From JALHST01 sp038316335 (lineage in GTDB: Bacteria > Bacteroidota > Bacteroidia > Flavobacteriales > Flavobacteriaceae), in the NCBI GenBank assembly GCA_038316335.1, contig JBBQAM010000001.1, positions 62,001 to 126,000 on the forward strand: DNA of 64,000 bases. The letters are read 5' to 3'. Of this stretch, positions 8,673 to 18,900 are shown one piece after another. The translations under genes and the position numbers were made by a program. Position 1 is the first letter of the stretch. Each line of letters starts with the position of its first letter. The notes beneath the pieces are model-generated. The model saw only the letters and a list, made by a program, of their open reading frames with translations, was not told the DNA's origin and ran no database searches.

Positions 8673-10530
8673 ACTCGTTGATCTTGAACTCCTCCCCGCT
8701 ATAAGGCTTGGCATATTCGCGTTCTAAGGTCTTTTCTAACATTCTTTTTTCCAGGTCTTTTCTAGTGATTTCCCCCTTCAAATATTTTTCAATGAGCAAA
8801 GAGGCGATATGCCCGGCATAGCGAGCGCCATAATAGCCGTTTTCGATATAGACGGCTAAGGCAATTTTTGGATTATCGACCGGGGCAAAGGCAATAAAGA
8901 CCGAATTATCGGTAAGTTGGGTCTTAACGCCATTAATTTTAGTGTAATTTTCAACAGTTCCGGTTTTCCCTGCGATGTCAATACCGGGTATCTGTACCCC
9001 TCTGGCCGTTCCTTTTTTATAGACATCGGCCATACCACTGATTACAGGTTCAAAATATTTTTTATCGATCGTAGTATATTTGGGCTCGATATAATCGGGA
9101 TCGTTGATTTCCTTCCCATCGATTTTCTTTAGGATATGAGGAATAAAATAGTGGCCCCTATTCGCAATGGCGGCAGTCATATTGGCCAGTTGTAAGGGTG
9201 TGACCTGCACTTCTCCTTGACCGATTGCCAAGGATATGATGGTTGAGGATGACCACCGATTGTCACCATACCATTTGTCGTATAATTTTTTTGAGGGCAC
9301 TAGTCCAGGTCTTCCTGTGTAGAGGTCCGATCCTAAATACCCGCCAAGGCCAAAACTCCTAATATGCTTCTCCCAAACATCCATTGCCTCATCTGCTGTA
9401 GGATATTTGTCAAATATTTTGCGGAAAGTGCCAGCAAAGTAAGCATTGCATGATTTGTAGATTCCGGTATGCATATCCCGAATTCCACCCCCGCAATGAC
9501 ATCCCCTTTTGGTTCTGCCTACATAAAAGCCGTGGTAACAGGTAAATGTCGTTTCTGGTGTGATGACCCCTTCTTGCAAAGCGATTAACGCGTTCAGGGT
9601 TTTAAAGGGGGATCCCGGCTCCTTTTCAAATGAAATGGATCGGTCGAACAAAGGTTTGGCTATGGTATCGTAATGAAGGATGCTGTAATTTTTGGATCGT
9701 TCCCTGCCGACCAATAGTGACGGGTCATAGGTAGGTCCTGAAATCATTGCCAAAATTTCCCCGGTAGCCGGTTCAATGGCGACGATACCGCCATGTTTTC
9801 CGTGCATGAGGCGCTCGCCATATTCCTGTAACGTCTTATCAAGGGTTATATTGATCTCAATTCCTTGTTCGGGGATGGTATCAAGACTGCCTCCCGAATA
9901 AGGCCCGATATCACGGTTAAACCGATCTTTCTGAATATACTGTACGCCTTTTCTACCCCGTAAAATTTCTTCATATTGCTTTTCGACTCCAGACCGTCCC
10001 GTTAATTCGCCTTGAACGTAATACGGATTCTTGGCCAGGTCTCCTTCATTAACTTCACTAATATAGCCGAGCACGTTCGCTCCACTCGTTGTGTCATAAT
10101 AGCGTAACGATCTTTTTTGAATATAAAACCCTTCAAAATGACGCATTTTTTCTTGAAGTCGTGCATAATCTTCTTTTGATAATTGGGGAACCAAAACCGA
10201 TGGAAGCCTCGGGGAATAGATGCGTGCCTTATTGAGCGTGCTGATAAATTTTTCCTTGTCAATTCCCAACAAAGAACAAAATTCCAAGGTATCCAACGCC
10301 CGCACTTCCCTAGGAATTACCATAATATCATAAGCCGGTTGATTCCCGACCAACAGTGCTCCTTTGCGGTCATAAATATAGCCACGCTCTGGATAATCAT
10401 AAATTGCTTTTATGGCGGGGTCATCCAAAACCTGGTCCTTCGAGAAACTGAATATCTGTAAGTAGGATAACCTACCCACAAATACGATTCCTATAATTAC
10501 GATAATGGATGATAATAAGATTTTTTTCAT
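8662..10530 (-). CDS. mrdA: penicillin-binding protein 2 (transpeptidase of the elongasome)
   Basis: Class B PBP that cross-links lateral-wall peptidoglycan together with RodA. 622 residues: one N-terminal membrane anchor (about 3-22), a PBP dimerization domain, then the transpeptidase domain. Active-site motifs are all present: SPFK with nucleophile Ser307 and Lys310, SCN at 360-362 and KTGT at 522-525. RGYIYDRKG near residue 54 is typical of the dimerization domain. A 134-base gap separates it from mreD, and rodA overlaps its 3' end. Confidence 0.96.
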   Translation of the reverse strand: MKKILLSSIIVIIGIVFVGRLSYLQIFSFSKDQVLDDPAIKAIYDYPERGYIYDRKGALLVGNQPAYDIMVIPREVRALDTLEFCSLLGIDKEKFISTLNKARIYSPRLPSVLVPQLSKEDYARLQEKMRHFEGFYIQKRSLRYYDTTSGANVLGYISEVNEGDLAKNPYYVQGELTGRSGVEKQYEEILRGRKGVQYIQKDRFNRDIGPYSGGSLDTIPEQGIEINITLDKTLQEYGERLMHGKHGGIVAIEPATGEILAMISGPTYDPSLLVGRERSKNYSILHYDTIAKPLFDRSISFEKEPGSPFKTLNALIALQEGVITPETTFTCYHGFYVGRTKRGCHCGGGIRDMHTGIYKSCNAYFAGTFRKIFDKYPTADEAMDVWEKHIRSFGLGGYLGSDLYTGRPGLVPSKKLYDKWYGDNRWSSSTIISLAIGQGEVQVTPLQLANMTAAIANRGHYFIPHILKKIDGKEINDPDYIEPKYTTIDKKYFEPVISGMADVYKKGTARGVQIPGIDIAGKTGTVENYTKINGVKTQLTDNSVFIAFAPVDNPKIALAVYIENGYYGARYAGHIASLLIEKYLKGEITRKDLEKRMLEKTLEREYAKPYSGEEFKINEYVW

Positions 10531-10663
10531 CTACGATGAAATATTATTTTGTTTTCTTTTTGTTGAAGCGTATCTGTTTTATAAAGTTTCCGAATACCCA
10601 TCTTTTCATTATGTGTCAAAAAACCCAAATGTCAGGAAAGGTCCCAAAATCATTTGGTACAAT

Positions 10664-11173
10664 TCATTCTTTCCGCACACTAAAAAGTGAACCGAATAAC
10701 AAGCAAAGCACCAAGGTAGCAAGTCCTATGAAAATCACCTTCTTTAAGATAAGCAATATATTTACCAAGTTGAAAATTTCCAAGGTAAAGAATACCATAT
10801 GGTGTATCACTATTAATAACGCTAAAAATGTAATTTGTTGTACTTTGGTGGCACTGCCTAGTTTAAAACTTTGGAATTCATAATTTACCCCAAATACAAA
10901 TCGCATTATCGTTGGCCTTAGGTAGGCGATAGTAACCGTTGATGCGGCATTCAATGCCATGGTATCCGAAAAAAAATCGATGGTCAATCCCAGGAGAAAA
11001 CATACTCCGATAAAAGCCGCCCGATTCTCTTTAATCGGATACCAATACAGGAACATTATATAGACCATCGGGTTAATGAACCCGAAGAAATTAAGGCGGT
11101 TGAATATCAAGACCTGCACCAGCACCAAGAGTACAAACCGTATGGCATTAATAAAATAATTACTATTGAGCAT
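10664..11173 (-). CDS. mreD: rod shape-determining protein MreD
   Basis: Small polytopic inner-membrane protein of the MreBCD complex. 169 residues with five hydrophobic segments; the central GLTIDFFSDTMALNAAST region, with Asp in a membrane context, is characteristic of MreD in Bacteroidota. Sequence conservation in this family is low, so the call leans on position: its start overlaps the 3' end of mreC by 11 bases and mrdA follows. Confidence 0.9.
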   Translation of the reverse strand: MLNSNYFINAIRFVLLVLVQVLIFNRLNFFGFINPMVYIMFLYWYPIKENRAAFIGVCFLLGLTIDFFSDTMALNAASTVTIAYLRPTIMRFVFGVNYEFQSFKLGSATKVQQITFLALLIVIHHMVFFTLEIFNLVNILLILKKVIFIGLATLVLCLLFGSLFSVRKE

Positions 11174-11984
11174 TCCCGTCGGTATCTGATTGCAATTGAA
11201 TTATTTCCGGGCGTCTATTATTTTCTATGATGTAAACATAGCCAATGTTCGTCATATCATTGAATAGTGCTACCTGAATGGTATAAAGGCTATTGGAATT
11301 ATCAAGGTCATATTTTTTTATGGTTCCTATCGGGATATTTTCCGGGAATATACTACTCATCGCTCCGGTAACGATGGTATCGCCAATGGTCAGGGAAACC
11401 ATCCTAGGAATATCGATCAATTGTACAATATTATAATTCTTTGTATCCCATATTAAGGAACCAAAATTATTGGTACCCTTAATTTTGGCATTTATATTCG
11501 AATTTTCATTTAAAATGCTTTGAACAGTGGCGTAATTCTCGGAAGTATTCTCTATGATCCCCAAAATGCCTTTGTCGGTTATGACTCCCATATCGGGCTT
11601 GATACTATCCTTCCTTCCCTTATCGATGGTAATATAATTGCGCGGATTGGCATAGCTATTTTTAATCACTTTGCCGATGGCAATCGTGTATTGTCGTTTT
11701 GTAGAATCAATTGGCATTGAATCAAGAGGTGCTTTGTTGAACAATAGGTCCCTCAACCTTTTATTCTCCTCGATCAATTTTTCATTTTCGTCATCGAGGC
11801 CAAAATAGGTGAAAAAATTATTCGATTTTTCATAGATTTTGCCCGAAATATAATTTGCCGAATTTAAGAAGCGGGATTGGTGATAAGAATGTGCTCGAAT
11901 GGTAAAGACCAATGAAAGGGTCAGTAGACAGATAAAAAGTAGAAAGTTCTTATATCGAATTACAAAGTTGATTATCTGCTGCAT
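11163..11984 (-). CDS. mreC: rod shape-determining protein MreC
   Basis: Periplasmic scaffold linking MreB/MreD to PBP2. 273 residues: an N-terminal membrane segment (about 12-28), a coiled-coil stretch (about 55-85, DDENEKLIEENKRLRDLLF), then the beta-rich MreC core with VIKNSYANPRNYITIDKG, KPDMGVITDKGILGI and the late VGDTIVT-like segment. Overlaps mreD; 134 bases separate it from mreB upstream. Confidence 0.94.
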   Translation of the reverse strand: MQQIINFVIRYKNFLLFICLLTLSLVFTIRAHSYHQSRFLNSANYISGKIYEKSNNFFTYFGLDDENEKLIEENKRLRDLLFNKAPLDSMPIDSTKRQYTIAIGKVIKNSYANPRNYITIDKGRKDSIKPDMGVITDKGILGIIENTSENYATVQSILNENSNINAKIKGTNNFGSLIWDTKNYNIVQLIDIPRMVSLTIGDTIVTGAMSSIFPENIPIGTIKKYDLDNSNSLYTIQVALFNDMTNIGYVYIIENNRRPEIIQLQSDTDGNAQ

Positions 11985-12118
11985 CGAAGCTTTTGTTATA
12001 AACGATTATTTACCCTTGAAGAACCTAAGACTCATGAGGTTGATTTTTATTTCCCAAGTATCCTACAGATTCTATGAGCTAAAATAAATGCCGGTAAATA
12101 ACTACGCTGCTACCTTAC

Positions 12119-13147
12119 TTATTTGATCAAAATACTTTTGTACCGCTCTAGGTTTTTTAAAGCAATACCGGTACCACGTACGACCGCTCGTAAAGGATCT
12201 TCTGCGATATACACTGGTAAATCGGTCTTTTTGGAAAGTCTTCTATCGAGCCCCCGCAACATGGATCCCCCACCTGCCATATAAATGCCCGTATTATAGA
12301 TATCAGCTGCTAATTCAGGAGGAGTTTGGGACAAAGTCTCCATAACGGCATCCTCTACGCGGAGAATCGATTTGTCCAAGGCCTTGGCAATTTCGCGATA
12401 CGATATTTGAACTTGCTTAGGTTTACCGGTCAAGAGGTCGCGTCCTTGTACCGATTTATCCTCAGGTGGGTTCTGTAAATCCTCGGTGGCAGAGCCAATG
12501 TCGATTTTAATATTTTCGGCCGTACTTTCACCAACATATAGATTGTGCTGGGTACGCATGTAATAGATGATATCATTGGTAAATACATCCCCCGCAATTT
12601 TAACCGATTTATCGCAAACAATGCCACCTAGGGCGATAACTGCAATCTCGGTGGTACCTCCACCAATATCGACGATCATATTGCCTTTGGGCTGCATAAT
12701 ATCCAGACCAATCCCGATAGCTGCTGCCATAGGTTCATGGATCAAATATACCTCTTTGCCATTCACACGTTCGGCAGATTCCTTTACCGCCCGCATTTCA
12801 ACTTCGGTAATCCCAGAGGGAATACAAATGACCATGCGCAATGCCGGAGGGAACCATTTTTTCTTCAAGGCAGGTATGTTCTTGATGAACATATTGATCA
12901 TCTTTTCAGAGGCATCAAAGTCGGCAATAACCCCATCTTTCAAAGGGCGAATGGTCTTTATGTTCTCATGGGTCTTACCCTGCATCATGTTCGCTTCTTT
13001 CCCGACGGCAATAATTTTTCCTGTGACACGATCTCGTGCTACGATGGAAGGACTGTCGACCACCACCTTATCATTATGAATAATAAGGGTATTAGCCGTC
13101 CCTAAATCGATGGCTATTTCCTCAGTCAAGAAATCAAAAAATCCCAT
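12119..13147 (-). CDS. mreB: rod shape-determining protein MreB (actin homologue)
   Basis: ATP-binding actin-like filament protein that directs lateral wall synthesis from the cytoplasm. 342 residues. Visible: phosphate-1 motif IDLGTANTLI (13-22), MKGVI-like KDGVIADFDAS, IHEPMAAAIGIGLDI, phosphate-2 MIVDIGGGTTEIAV, and the adenosine motif AGGGSMLRGLDRRL. The N-terminal MGFFDFLTEEIAIDLG is usual for Bacteroidota MreB. Its own -7 box (13189-13196) lies upstream although purH ends only 56 bases away. Confidence 0.97.
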   Translation of the reverse strand: MGFFDFLTEEIAIDLGTANTLIIHNDKVVVDSPSIVARDRVTGKIIAVGKEANMMQGKTHENIKTIRPLKDGVIADFDASEKMINMFIKNIPALKKKWFPPALRMVICIPSGITEVEMRAVKESAERVNGKEVYLIHEPMAAAIGIGLDIMQPKGNMIVDIGGGTTEIAVIALGGIVCDKSVKIAGDVFTNDIIYYMRTQHNLYVGESTAENIKIDIGSATEDLQNPPEDKSVQGRDLLTGKPKQVQISYREIAKALDKSILRVEDAVMETLSQTPPELAADIYNTGIYMAGGGSMLRGLDRRLSKKTDLPVYIAEDPLRAVVRGTGIALKNLERYKSILIK

Positions 13148-13188
13148 TGTTCGTTATTTAGTTTTCGGTTAAACGTGCATTTCGTCGA

Positions 13189-13196
13189 CAAAAGTA
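13189..13196 (-). promoter_or_regulatory. -7 promoter box TACTTTTG for mreB
   Basis: An exact TAnnTTTG match on the minus strand, about 41 bases upstream of the mreB ATG and immediately after purH. It suggests the mre block can be expressed independently of purH. Confidence 0.5.
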
Positions 13197-13202
13197 GTAA
13201 AA

Positions 13203-14738
13203 TTAATGCTTGAAATGACGTGTGCCTGTCATTACCATCGCAATTCCATTTTGGTTACAATAATCGATACTAAGTTGGTCCTTTATGGACCCACCAGGTT
13301 GTATAACGCACGAAATACCACTTTTATGCGCTATCTCTACACAATCTGGAAAAGGAAAAAAAGCATCACTTGCCATAACTGCTCCATTGAGGTCGAAATG
13401 AAAGGTTTTTGCTTTATGAATTGCTTGATTAAGGGCATCGACACGGGAGGTTTGTCCTGTACCACTTGCACATAATTGCTTGTTTTTAGCCAAAACGATG
13501 GTATTGCTTTTTGTGTGTTTGCATAATTTGGAGGCAAAAATCAGGTCGTCTATCTCGTTCATCGCGGGTCGCTTGTCTGTAACGTATTGAAGATCGGAAA
13601 CCCTATCGGTTTTTTCGTCCTTATCCTGGACCAACACCCCGTTTAAACAGGTTCGAATACCTTTTTCAGGAAGCGCCACCTCATGCTGCACAAGTAATAT
13701 TCGATTTTTCTTGCCTTTCAACAGGTCGATCGCGGCATCGGCATACTTCGGGGCTATGACAACCTCACAGAATAATTCATGAATTTCCTTGGCCGTTTGC
13801 ACATCGATTTCAACATTGCTTATTAGAACACCACCAAAGGCAGATACGGGATCCCCTGCCAGCGCATCTATATAGGCTTCATGAATCGTGTCCCTTGTGG
13901 CCAAACCACACGCATTATTGTGCTTTAGGATTGCAAAGGTCGGTGCATCTCCTTTAAATTCGTTCATCAGATTTACTGCGGCGTCGATGTCCAATAAGTT
14001 ATTATACGACAGCTCTTTTCCGTGAAGCTTGGTGAAAAGGGCCTCTAAATCGCCAAAGAAATAACCCTTTTGATGGGGGTTCTCCCCATATCGCAAGACA
14101 ACACCTTTGGTTTCGCTAATTTTTAAGGCCGCCTCGTCATGGTTTTTGTTAAAATAATTAAATATGGCCGTATCATAATTTGACGAGACATTGAATGCCT
14201 TGGTGGCGAACCTTTTCCTATCTTCTAATTGGGTGCTACCCTTCCCGGAACTTATCAAAGTAAGTAATTCACCATAATCTTCCATAGATGAAACGCAGAG
14301 GACATCCTTATAATTTTTGGCTGCTGCCCGGATCAAGGAAATTCCACCGATATCTATTTTTTCGATAATATCTTCCTCAGTGGCGCCGCTTGCAACTGTT
14401 TTTTCAAAAGGATAAAGATCAACGATGATAATATCCAATTGCGGAATTTCAAATTCCTCTAATTGTGCGATATCACTTTCATTGTCCTGACGGTTCAGGA
14501 TGCCCCCAAAAACCTTAGGATGCAAGGTTTTCACCCGACCACCAAGGATCGATGGATAACTGGTGACCTTTTCAACCGGCACCACTTCGATACCTAGTTC
14601 CTTTATAAAATTTTCTGTGCCACCTGTTGAATATATCGTGATTCCCAATTCTTTGAACTTACGAACTATCGGCTCTAGGCCATCCTTATGGAATACTGAA
14701 ATTAAGGCCGATTTGGCTTTTTTGGTGCTCATAGACAT
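13203..14738 (-). CDS. purH: bifunctional AICAR transformylase / IMP cyclohydrolase PurH
   Basis: Catalyses the last two steps of IMP synthesis in the cytosol. 511 residues. N-terminal MGS-type cyclohydrolase domain (about 1-190; SVFHKDGLEPI, YSTGGTENFI, RVKTLHPKVFGGIL) and C-terminal transformylase domain with LRYGENPHQKGYFFG, LKHNNACGLA, DPVSAFGG and the late IVLAKNKQLCASGTGQTSRV and DAFFPFPD. The start could be codon 1 or codon 3 (both ATG). A possible -7 box TACTTTTA lies at 14767-14774. Upstream of mreB on the same strand. Confidence 0.97.
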   Translation of the reverse strand: MSMSTKKAKSALISVFHKDGLEPIVRKFKELGITIYSTGGTENFIKELGIEVVPVEKVTSYPSILGGRVKTLHPKVFGGILNRQDNESDIAQLEEFEIPQLDIIIVDLYPFEKTVASGATEEDIIEKIDIGGISLIRAAAKNYKDVLCVSSMEDYGELLTLISSGKGSTQLEDRKRFATKAFNVSSNYDTAIFNYFNKNHDEAALKISETKGVVLRYGENPHQKGYFFGDLEALFTKLHGKELSYNNLLDIDAAVNLMNEFKGDAPTFAILKHNNACGLATRDTIHEAYIDALAGDPVSAFGGVLISNVEIDVQTAKEIHELFCEVVIAPKYADAAIDLLKGKKNRILLVQHEVALPEKGIRTCLNGVLVQDKDEKTDRVSDLQYVTDKRPAMNEIDDLIFASKLCKHTKSNTIVLAKNKQLCASGTGQTSRVDALNQAIHKAKTFHFDLNGAVMASDAFFPFPDCVEIAHKSGISCVIQPGGSIKDQLSIDYCNQNGIAMVMTGTRHFKH

Positions 14739-14825
14739 GTGCTTGTGATTTTTGGTTCTAGGCTTGTAAAAGTAAATTTTTTAAAAGTAGGATCAGGAGG
14801 AGTTTATCAACAAAACGAGAAACTT

Positions 14826-15308
14826 TTAAAGAATTTTGGCCACCTCCGATGCGACAAATTCTAAAAAACGTTCATCCTGCCCGGTAAATGGATCTGGGGT
14901 GTTTGAATCGATATCAATCTGGCCAATGTTAACGCCATTTACGAACACGGGAACAACGATTTCGGCCCTTACGGTAATACTACAGGCAATATAGTTATCC
15001 TGTGCCGTCACATCGGGCACCACAAAATTTTGGTTGCTTAGGGCAACCTGCCCACATATGCCCTTCCCAAAGGGGATGATGGTATGATCAGTAGGGGCTC
15101 CGGCATAAGGGCCCAATTTTAATTCTTCCTTGTTGCCATTCCTGAAATAAAATCCAACCCAATCATAATAAGGGATATTTTTTTTAAGCAAATCACATAT
15201 ATTTTGCAATCTCACCGTTTTAGCAAGGGCGTTATTTGTTGTTATGGTGCGCACTTGCAATTTGAGTGATTCGAACATTTTAATGGTCTGTTGGGTGTAC
15301 GGCTTCAA
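14826..15308 (-). CDS. GAF-domain protein, free methionine-(R)-sulfoxide reductase-like
   Basis: Single GAF domain of 160 residues resembling fRMsr (MsrC), which reduces free methionine-R-sulfoxide. Matching segments: YDWVGFYF (48-55), IPFGKGICGQVA with Cys85, NYIACSITVRAEIVVP with Cys109, and GQIDIDSNTPDPFTGQDERF. From family knowledge, the E. coli enzyme uses three Cys; here the two in GxCG and IAC are kept, but the position ten residues before the first of these is His75 instead of Cys, and the usual HIACD is YIACS. So activity, or the way it is recycled, may differ. Divergent from the copper locus. Confidence 0.75.
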   Translation of the reverse strand: MKPYTQQTIKMFESLKLQVRTITTNNALAKTVRLQNICDLLKKNIPYYDWVGFYFRNGNKEELKLGPYAGAPTDHTIIPFGKGICGQVALSNQNFVVPDVTAQDNYIACSITVRAEIVVPVFVNGVNIGQIDIDSNTPDPFTGQDERFLEFVASEVAKIL

Positions 15309-15377
15309 ATTTACGACAATTCAATCCAGAATTTTACGTTATTGTTTGAACAGATCGATTCGTATTGATCAATTTTG

Positions 15378-15385
15378 TACTTTTA
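15378..15385 (+). promoter_or_regulatory. possible -7 box TACTTTTA at the head of the copper locus
   Basis: TAnnTTTG-like (last base A), ending 5 bases before the ATG at 15391, so the first message of the copper locus may be leaderless. No recognisable metal-regulator operator such as a MerR-type dyad is seen in the 82-base divergent region. Confidence 0.3.
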
Positions 15386-15390
15386 CCCCT

Positions 15391-15810
15391 ATGAAAGCAA
15401 TGATTCATCGTTTATTTGCTACGATCATGACGGTCTTGCTTTTGGCCTCCACCACTTCGTGGACGGTTGGAAAGCATTATTGCATGGGTCGTGTGATGGA
15501 TGTTTCATTCTTTTCCAAGGCTGAGGATTGTGGTATGGATCTGCATAATACCACAGATTCACCTACACCCACATGGGCAAAAAAGCATTGTTGCGATGAC
15601 CAAACCATCTATATCACAGGTCAAAATGACTTAAAATTATCGCTTGATAATTTGTCTTTTGAACACCATCAGCTCATTGCTACTTTCTTTTACCATGCGA
15701 TCGATCTTTTTGATGGAGGCGTATCGCATCTTAAAGTACCTTTCAAATACTACCCACCACCCCAATTGGTCAAGGAAATTATCCTTTGGGATCAGGTCTT
15801 CCTTATTTAA
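15391..15810 (+). CDS. HYC_CC_PP family secreted small protein
   Basis: 139 residues with a signal peptide (about 1-24) and the three landmarks that give this Bacteroidota family its name: KHYCMG (His29-Tyr30-Cys31), HCCDD (Cys67-Cys68) and YYPPP (Pro122-124). An extra Cys47 is in EDCGMDL. The family has no established function. The Cys/His/Met content and the position as first gene before a Cu/Ag-type RND pump suggest a periplasmic metal-binding or sensing role. The start is set by the signal peptide; an in-frame upstream extension overlaps the divergent GAF gene. The 102 bases to the pump gene hold no clear terminator. Confidence 0.8.
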   Translation: MKAMIHRLFATIMTVLLLASTTSWTVGKHYCMGRVMDVSFFSKAEDCGMDLHNTTDSPTPTWAKKHCCDDQTIYITGQNDLKLSLDNLSFEHHQLIATFFYHAIDLFDGGVSHLKVPFKYYPPPQLVKEIILWDQVFLI

Positions 15811-15912
15811 AACCATCCTATGATTTTTTGCCATACGGATTCTATTCGTAGGGCTTTTGGCATTTGCTGCCTTTGAACTTTTCTTTTTAGTTCGAAACCA
15901 ATTAATCATAGT

Positions 15913-18900
15913 ATGTTAGAACGAACAATAAAATATTTCTTAGAGAACAAGCTGGTCACGTTTCTTATTTTGGTTTCCTTGGTGTCCTGGGGTATTATCA
16001 CTGCTCCCTTTAATTGGGAGACCGGGTTCTTGCCAAAAGATCCTGTTCCGGTCGATGCGATTCCTGATATTGGCGAAAACCAACAAATTGTCTTTACCGA
16101 TTGGCCAGGAAGATCGCCCCAGGATATCGAAGATCAGATTACCTATCCGTTAACTACTTCCCTATTAGGAATTCCGAATGTAAAATCGATTCGAAGTACC
16201 TCCATGTTCGGCTTTTCGAGCATCTATGTCATTTTTGATGAAAATGCTGAATTTTACTGGTCCCGGTCTAGGGTTCTTGAAAAGTTGAATTCCCTTCCCT
16301 CCAATTTATTGCCTGAAGGGGTACAACCCGTTCTGGGCCCAGATGCAACGGCCTTGGGTCAAGTGTTTTGGTACACGCTTGAAGGGCGTGATTCGGTGGG
16401 CAATGTAACTGGTGGTTGGGATTTACAGGAATTACGCACGGCACAGGATTATTTAGTTAAATATGCGCTGAATGCAGTACCCGGGGTCTCCGAAGTCGCT
16501 TCTGTTGGGGGTTATGTGCAAGAGTATCAAGTAGATGTGAATCCTGATGCCCTTAAGGCATTTAATATTGGCATCGATCAGGTAATGATGGCGGTTAAGA
16601 ATTCGAACGGCGATATCGGGGCGAAGACTATCGAAGTTAACAAGGCCGAATATTTGGTACGTGGACTTGGTTATATTAAAAAGGTCGAAGATCTTGAAAG
16701 TACAGTGGTAGCCGTCAACAACAATAAACCCATACTTATCAAGGATATTGGGGTCGTCTCAATTGGCCCGGCGATAAGCAGAGGTGCTTTAGATAAAGGG
16801 GGTGCTGAAGTAGTAGGAGGTGTCGTGGTGGCGCGCTACGGATCAAATCCCCTGGCAGTAATTACCAAGGTCAAGGAAAAAATAAAGGAAGTGGCTCCCG
16901 GTCTGCCCAGAAAAGTATTGGCCGATGGTACGACGAGTCAGCTGACCATAATTCCATTTTACGACCGAACCCAACTTATCCAGGAGACCATCGGTACGCT
17001 CGAAACCGCGTTGTCACATGAGATCTTAATCAGTATTATCGTGATCTTGGTCCTAATGCTCAATTTAAGGGCTTCAGTCATTGTTTCGGGTTTATTGCCG
17101 GTCGGCGTACTTATGACATTTATCGTTATGCGCTATTCAGGGGTTGATGCCAATGTAGTGGCACTCTCGGGTATCGCAATTGCCATTGGCGTTATGGTTG
17201 ACATCGGGATCGTCTTTGTGGAGAATATTATTCGCCATCTCGAAATGCCCGAAAATCAGGGTGTACGAGGTAAAGAACTAATGCAGGTTATTTACAGTGC
17301 CACGATAGAGGTTGCCTCGGCGATCACAACGGCCCTCGCAACCACGGTGGTTAGTTTTATTCCGGTTTTCGCAATGGAATCTGCCGAAGGTAAACTCTTT
17401 AGACCATTGGCGTTTACGAAGACCTTTGCCTTATTGTCGGCATTTGTTTTGGGGATCGTCGTACTCCCTGCCTTCGCACAATTTGTTTTTGGTATTCAAT
17501 TCGATCGGAAAAGAATACAACGGATCTTCAGTGCCATATTAATTGCCGGAGGCCTATTATTGGCGATCTATTCTCAAATGTGGCTTCCTTTGGCCCTGTG
17601 TATTATAGGAGCCAATACTATTTGGGGTCATCACTGGCCCGAGAAGTACGCCAGATATACAAAGCATATCAATTTAACGCTCACCCTATTTATAGCCACT
17701 TACTTCTTGACGGAGGAATGGATGCCCCTGGGACCCCAGAATAGTATTCTTGTAAACTATTTCTTTGTTCTCATTTTAATGGGCATCATTTTAGGCGTCT
17801 TATTCTCTATAGTTCATTACTATGAAAGAGTGCTATCCTGGTGTTTGGCCAACAAAGGGAAGTTTATAATGCTGCCACTGGCAACCATTCTTTTTGGCCT
17901 ATTGATTTGGATGGGGTTTAACAACATCTTTGGTTTTGTTTCAAAGGGAATGGATAAAATTGGGATCGATATTAAATCGACCGACGCTTGGTCGTCTACC
18001 GCCCATACCTTTCCAGGGATCGGCTCTGAATTTATGCCGGCCTTGAACGAAGGGAGTTTTCTCTTGATGCCCACTTCAATGCCGCATACGGGGGTCGAGG
18101 AGAGCAAAAATATAGTACGACAAATTGATATGGCCTTGGCGAATATCCCTGAAGTTGACAACGCAGTTGGTAAAATGGGAAGAGTCGAGAGTGCCTTGGA
18201 TCCAGCGCCTATATCAATGTATGAAACCATCATCAATTATAAGCCTGAATATATTATCGCGCTTGATGGGCGTCCCAAACGTTTTAGGGTCGATGAAAAT
18301 GATCGATTTCTACTAGCTTCCGGTGGAGCAATGAGCAATGACGAGGCTTTGAACAATGGCATCCAGGAAGGGGAACTGATTTTTGATGAAAACGGGGAAT
18401 ATTATAGGAACTGGCGACCCGAAATCAAGAACACTGATGATATCTGGAAGGAAATCGTACAGGCGACGAAGATTGCAGGGGTAACTTCGGCCCCGAAATT
18501 GCAACCCATTGAAACCCGATTGGTCATGCTTCAGACTGGGATGAGGGCGCCTATGGGAATTAAGGTATTTGGCCCTGATCTCAAGACGATCCAAGATTTC
18601 GGATTGCAATTGGAAGCTGTATTAAAGGAAGTCCCCTCGGTGAAGCGCGAAGCTGTTTTTGCGGATAGAGTTGTTGGTAAACCCTATTTAGAGCTTGTTA
18701 TTGATCGGAATGCCATCGCCCGATACGGTTTAAGTGTAGTGAAAACACAAGAGATTATCGAAACGGCCATAGGGGGTATGGAAATCACGACCACCGTAGC
18801 GGGGAGGGAACGCTACCCTGTGAGGGTCCGATATCCTAGGGAGTTAAGGGATGACCCCGATAAAATAAAGAAGATTTTGGTACCGACCCCGACGGGGGTT

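Noticed and set aside
12567..13079. 170-codon open frame opposite mreB
   Set aside because: Antisense to MreB with low-complexity Ser/Thr/Ile content; no start context or domain.
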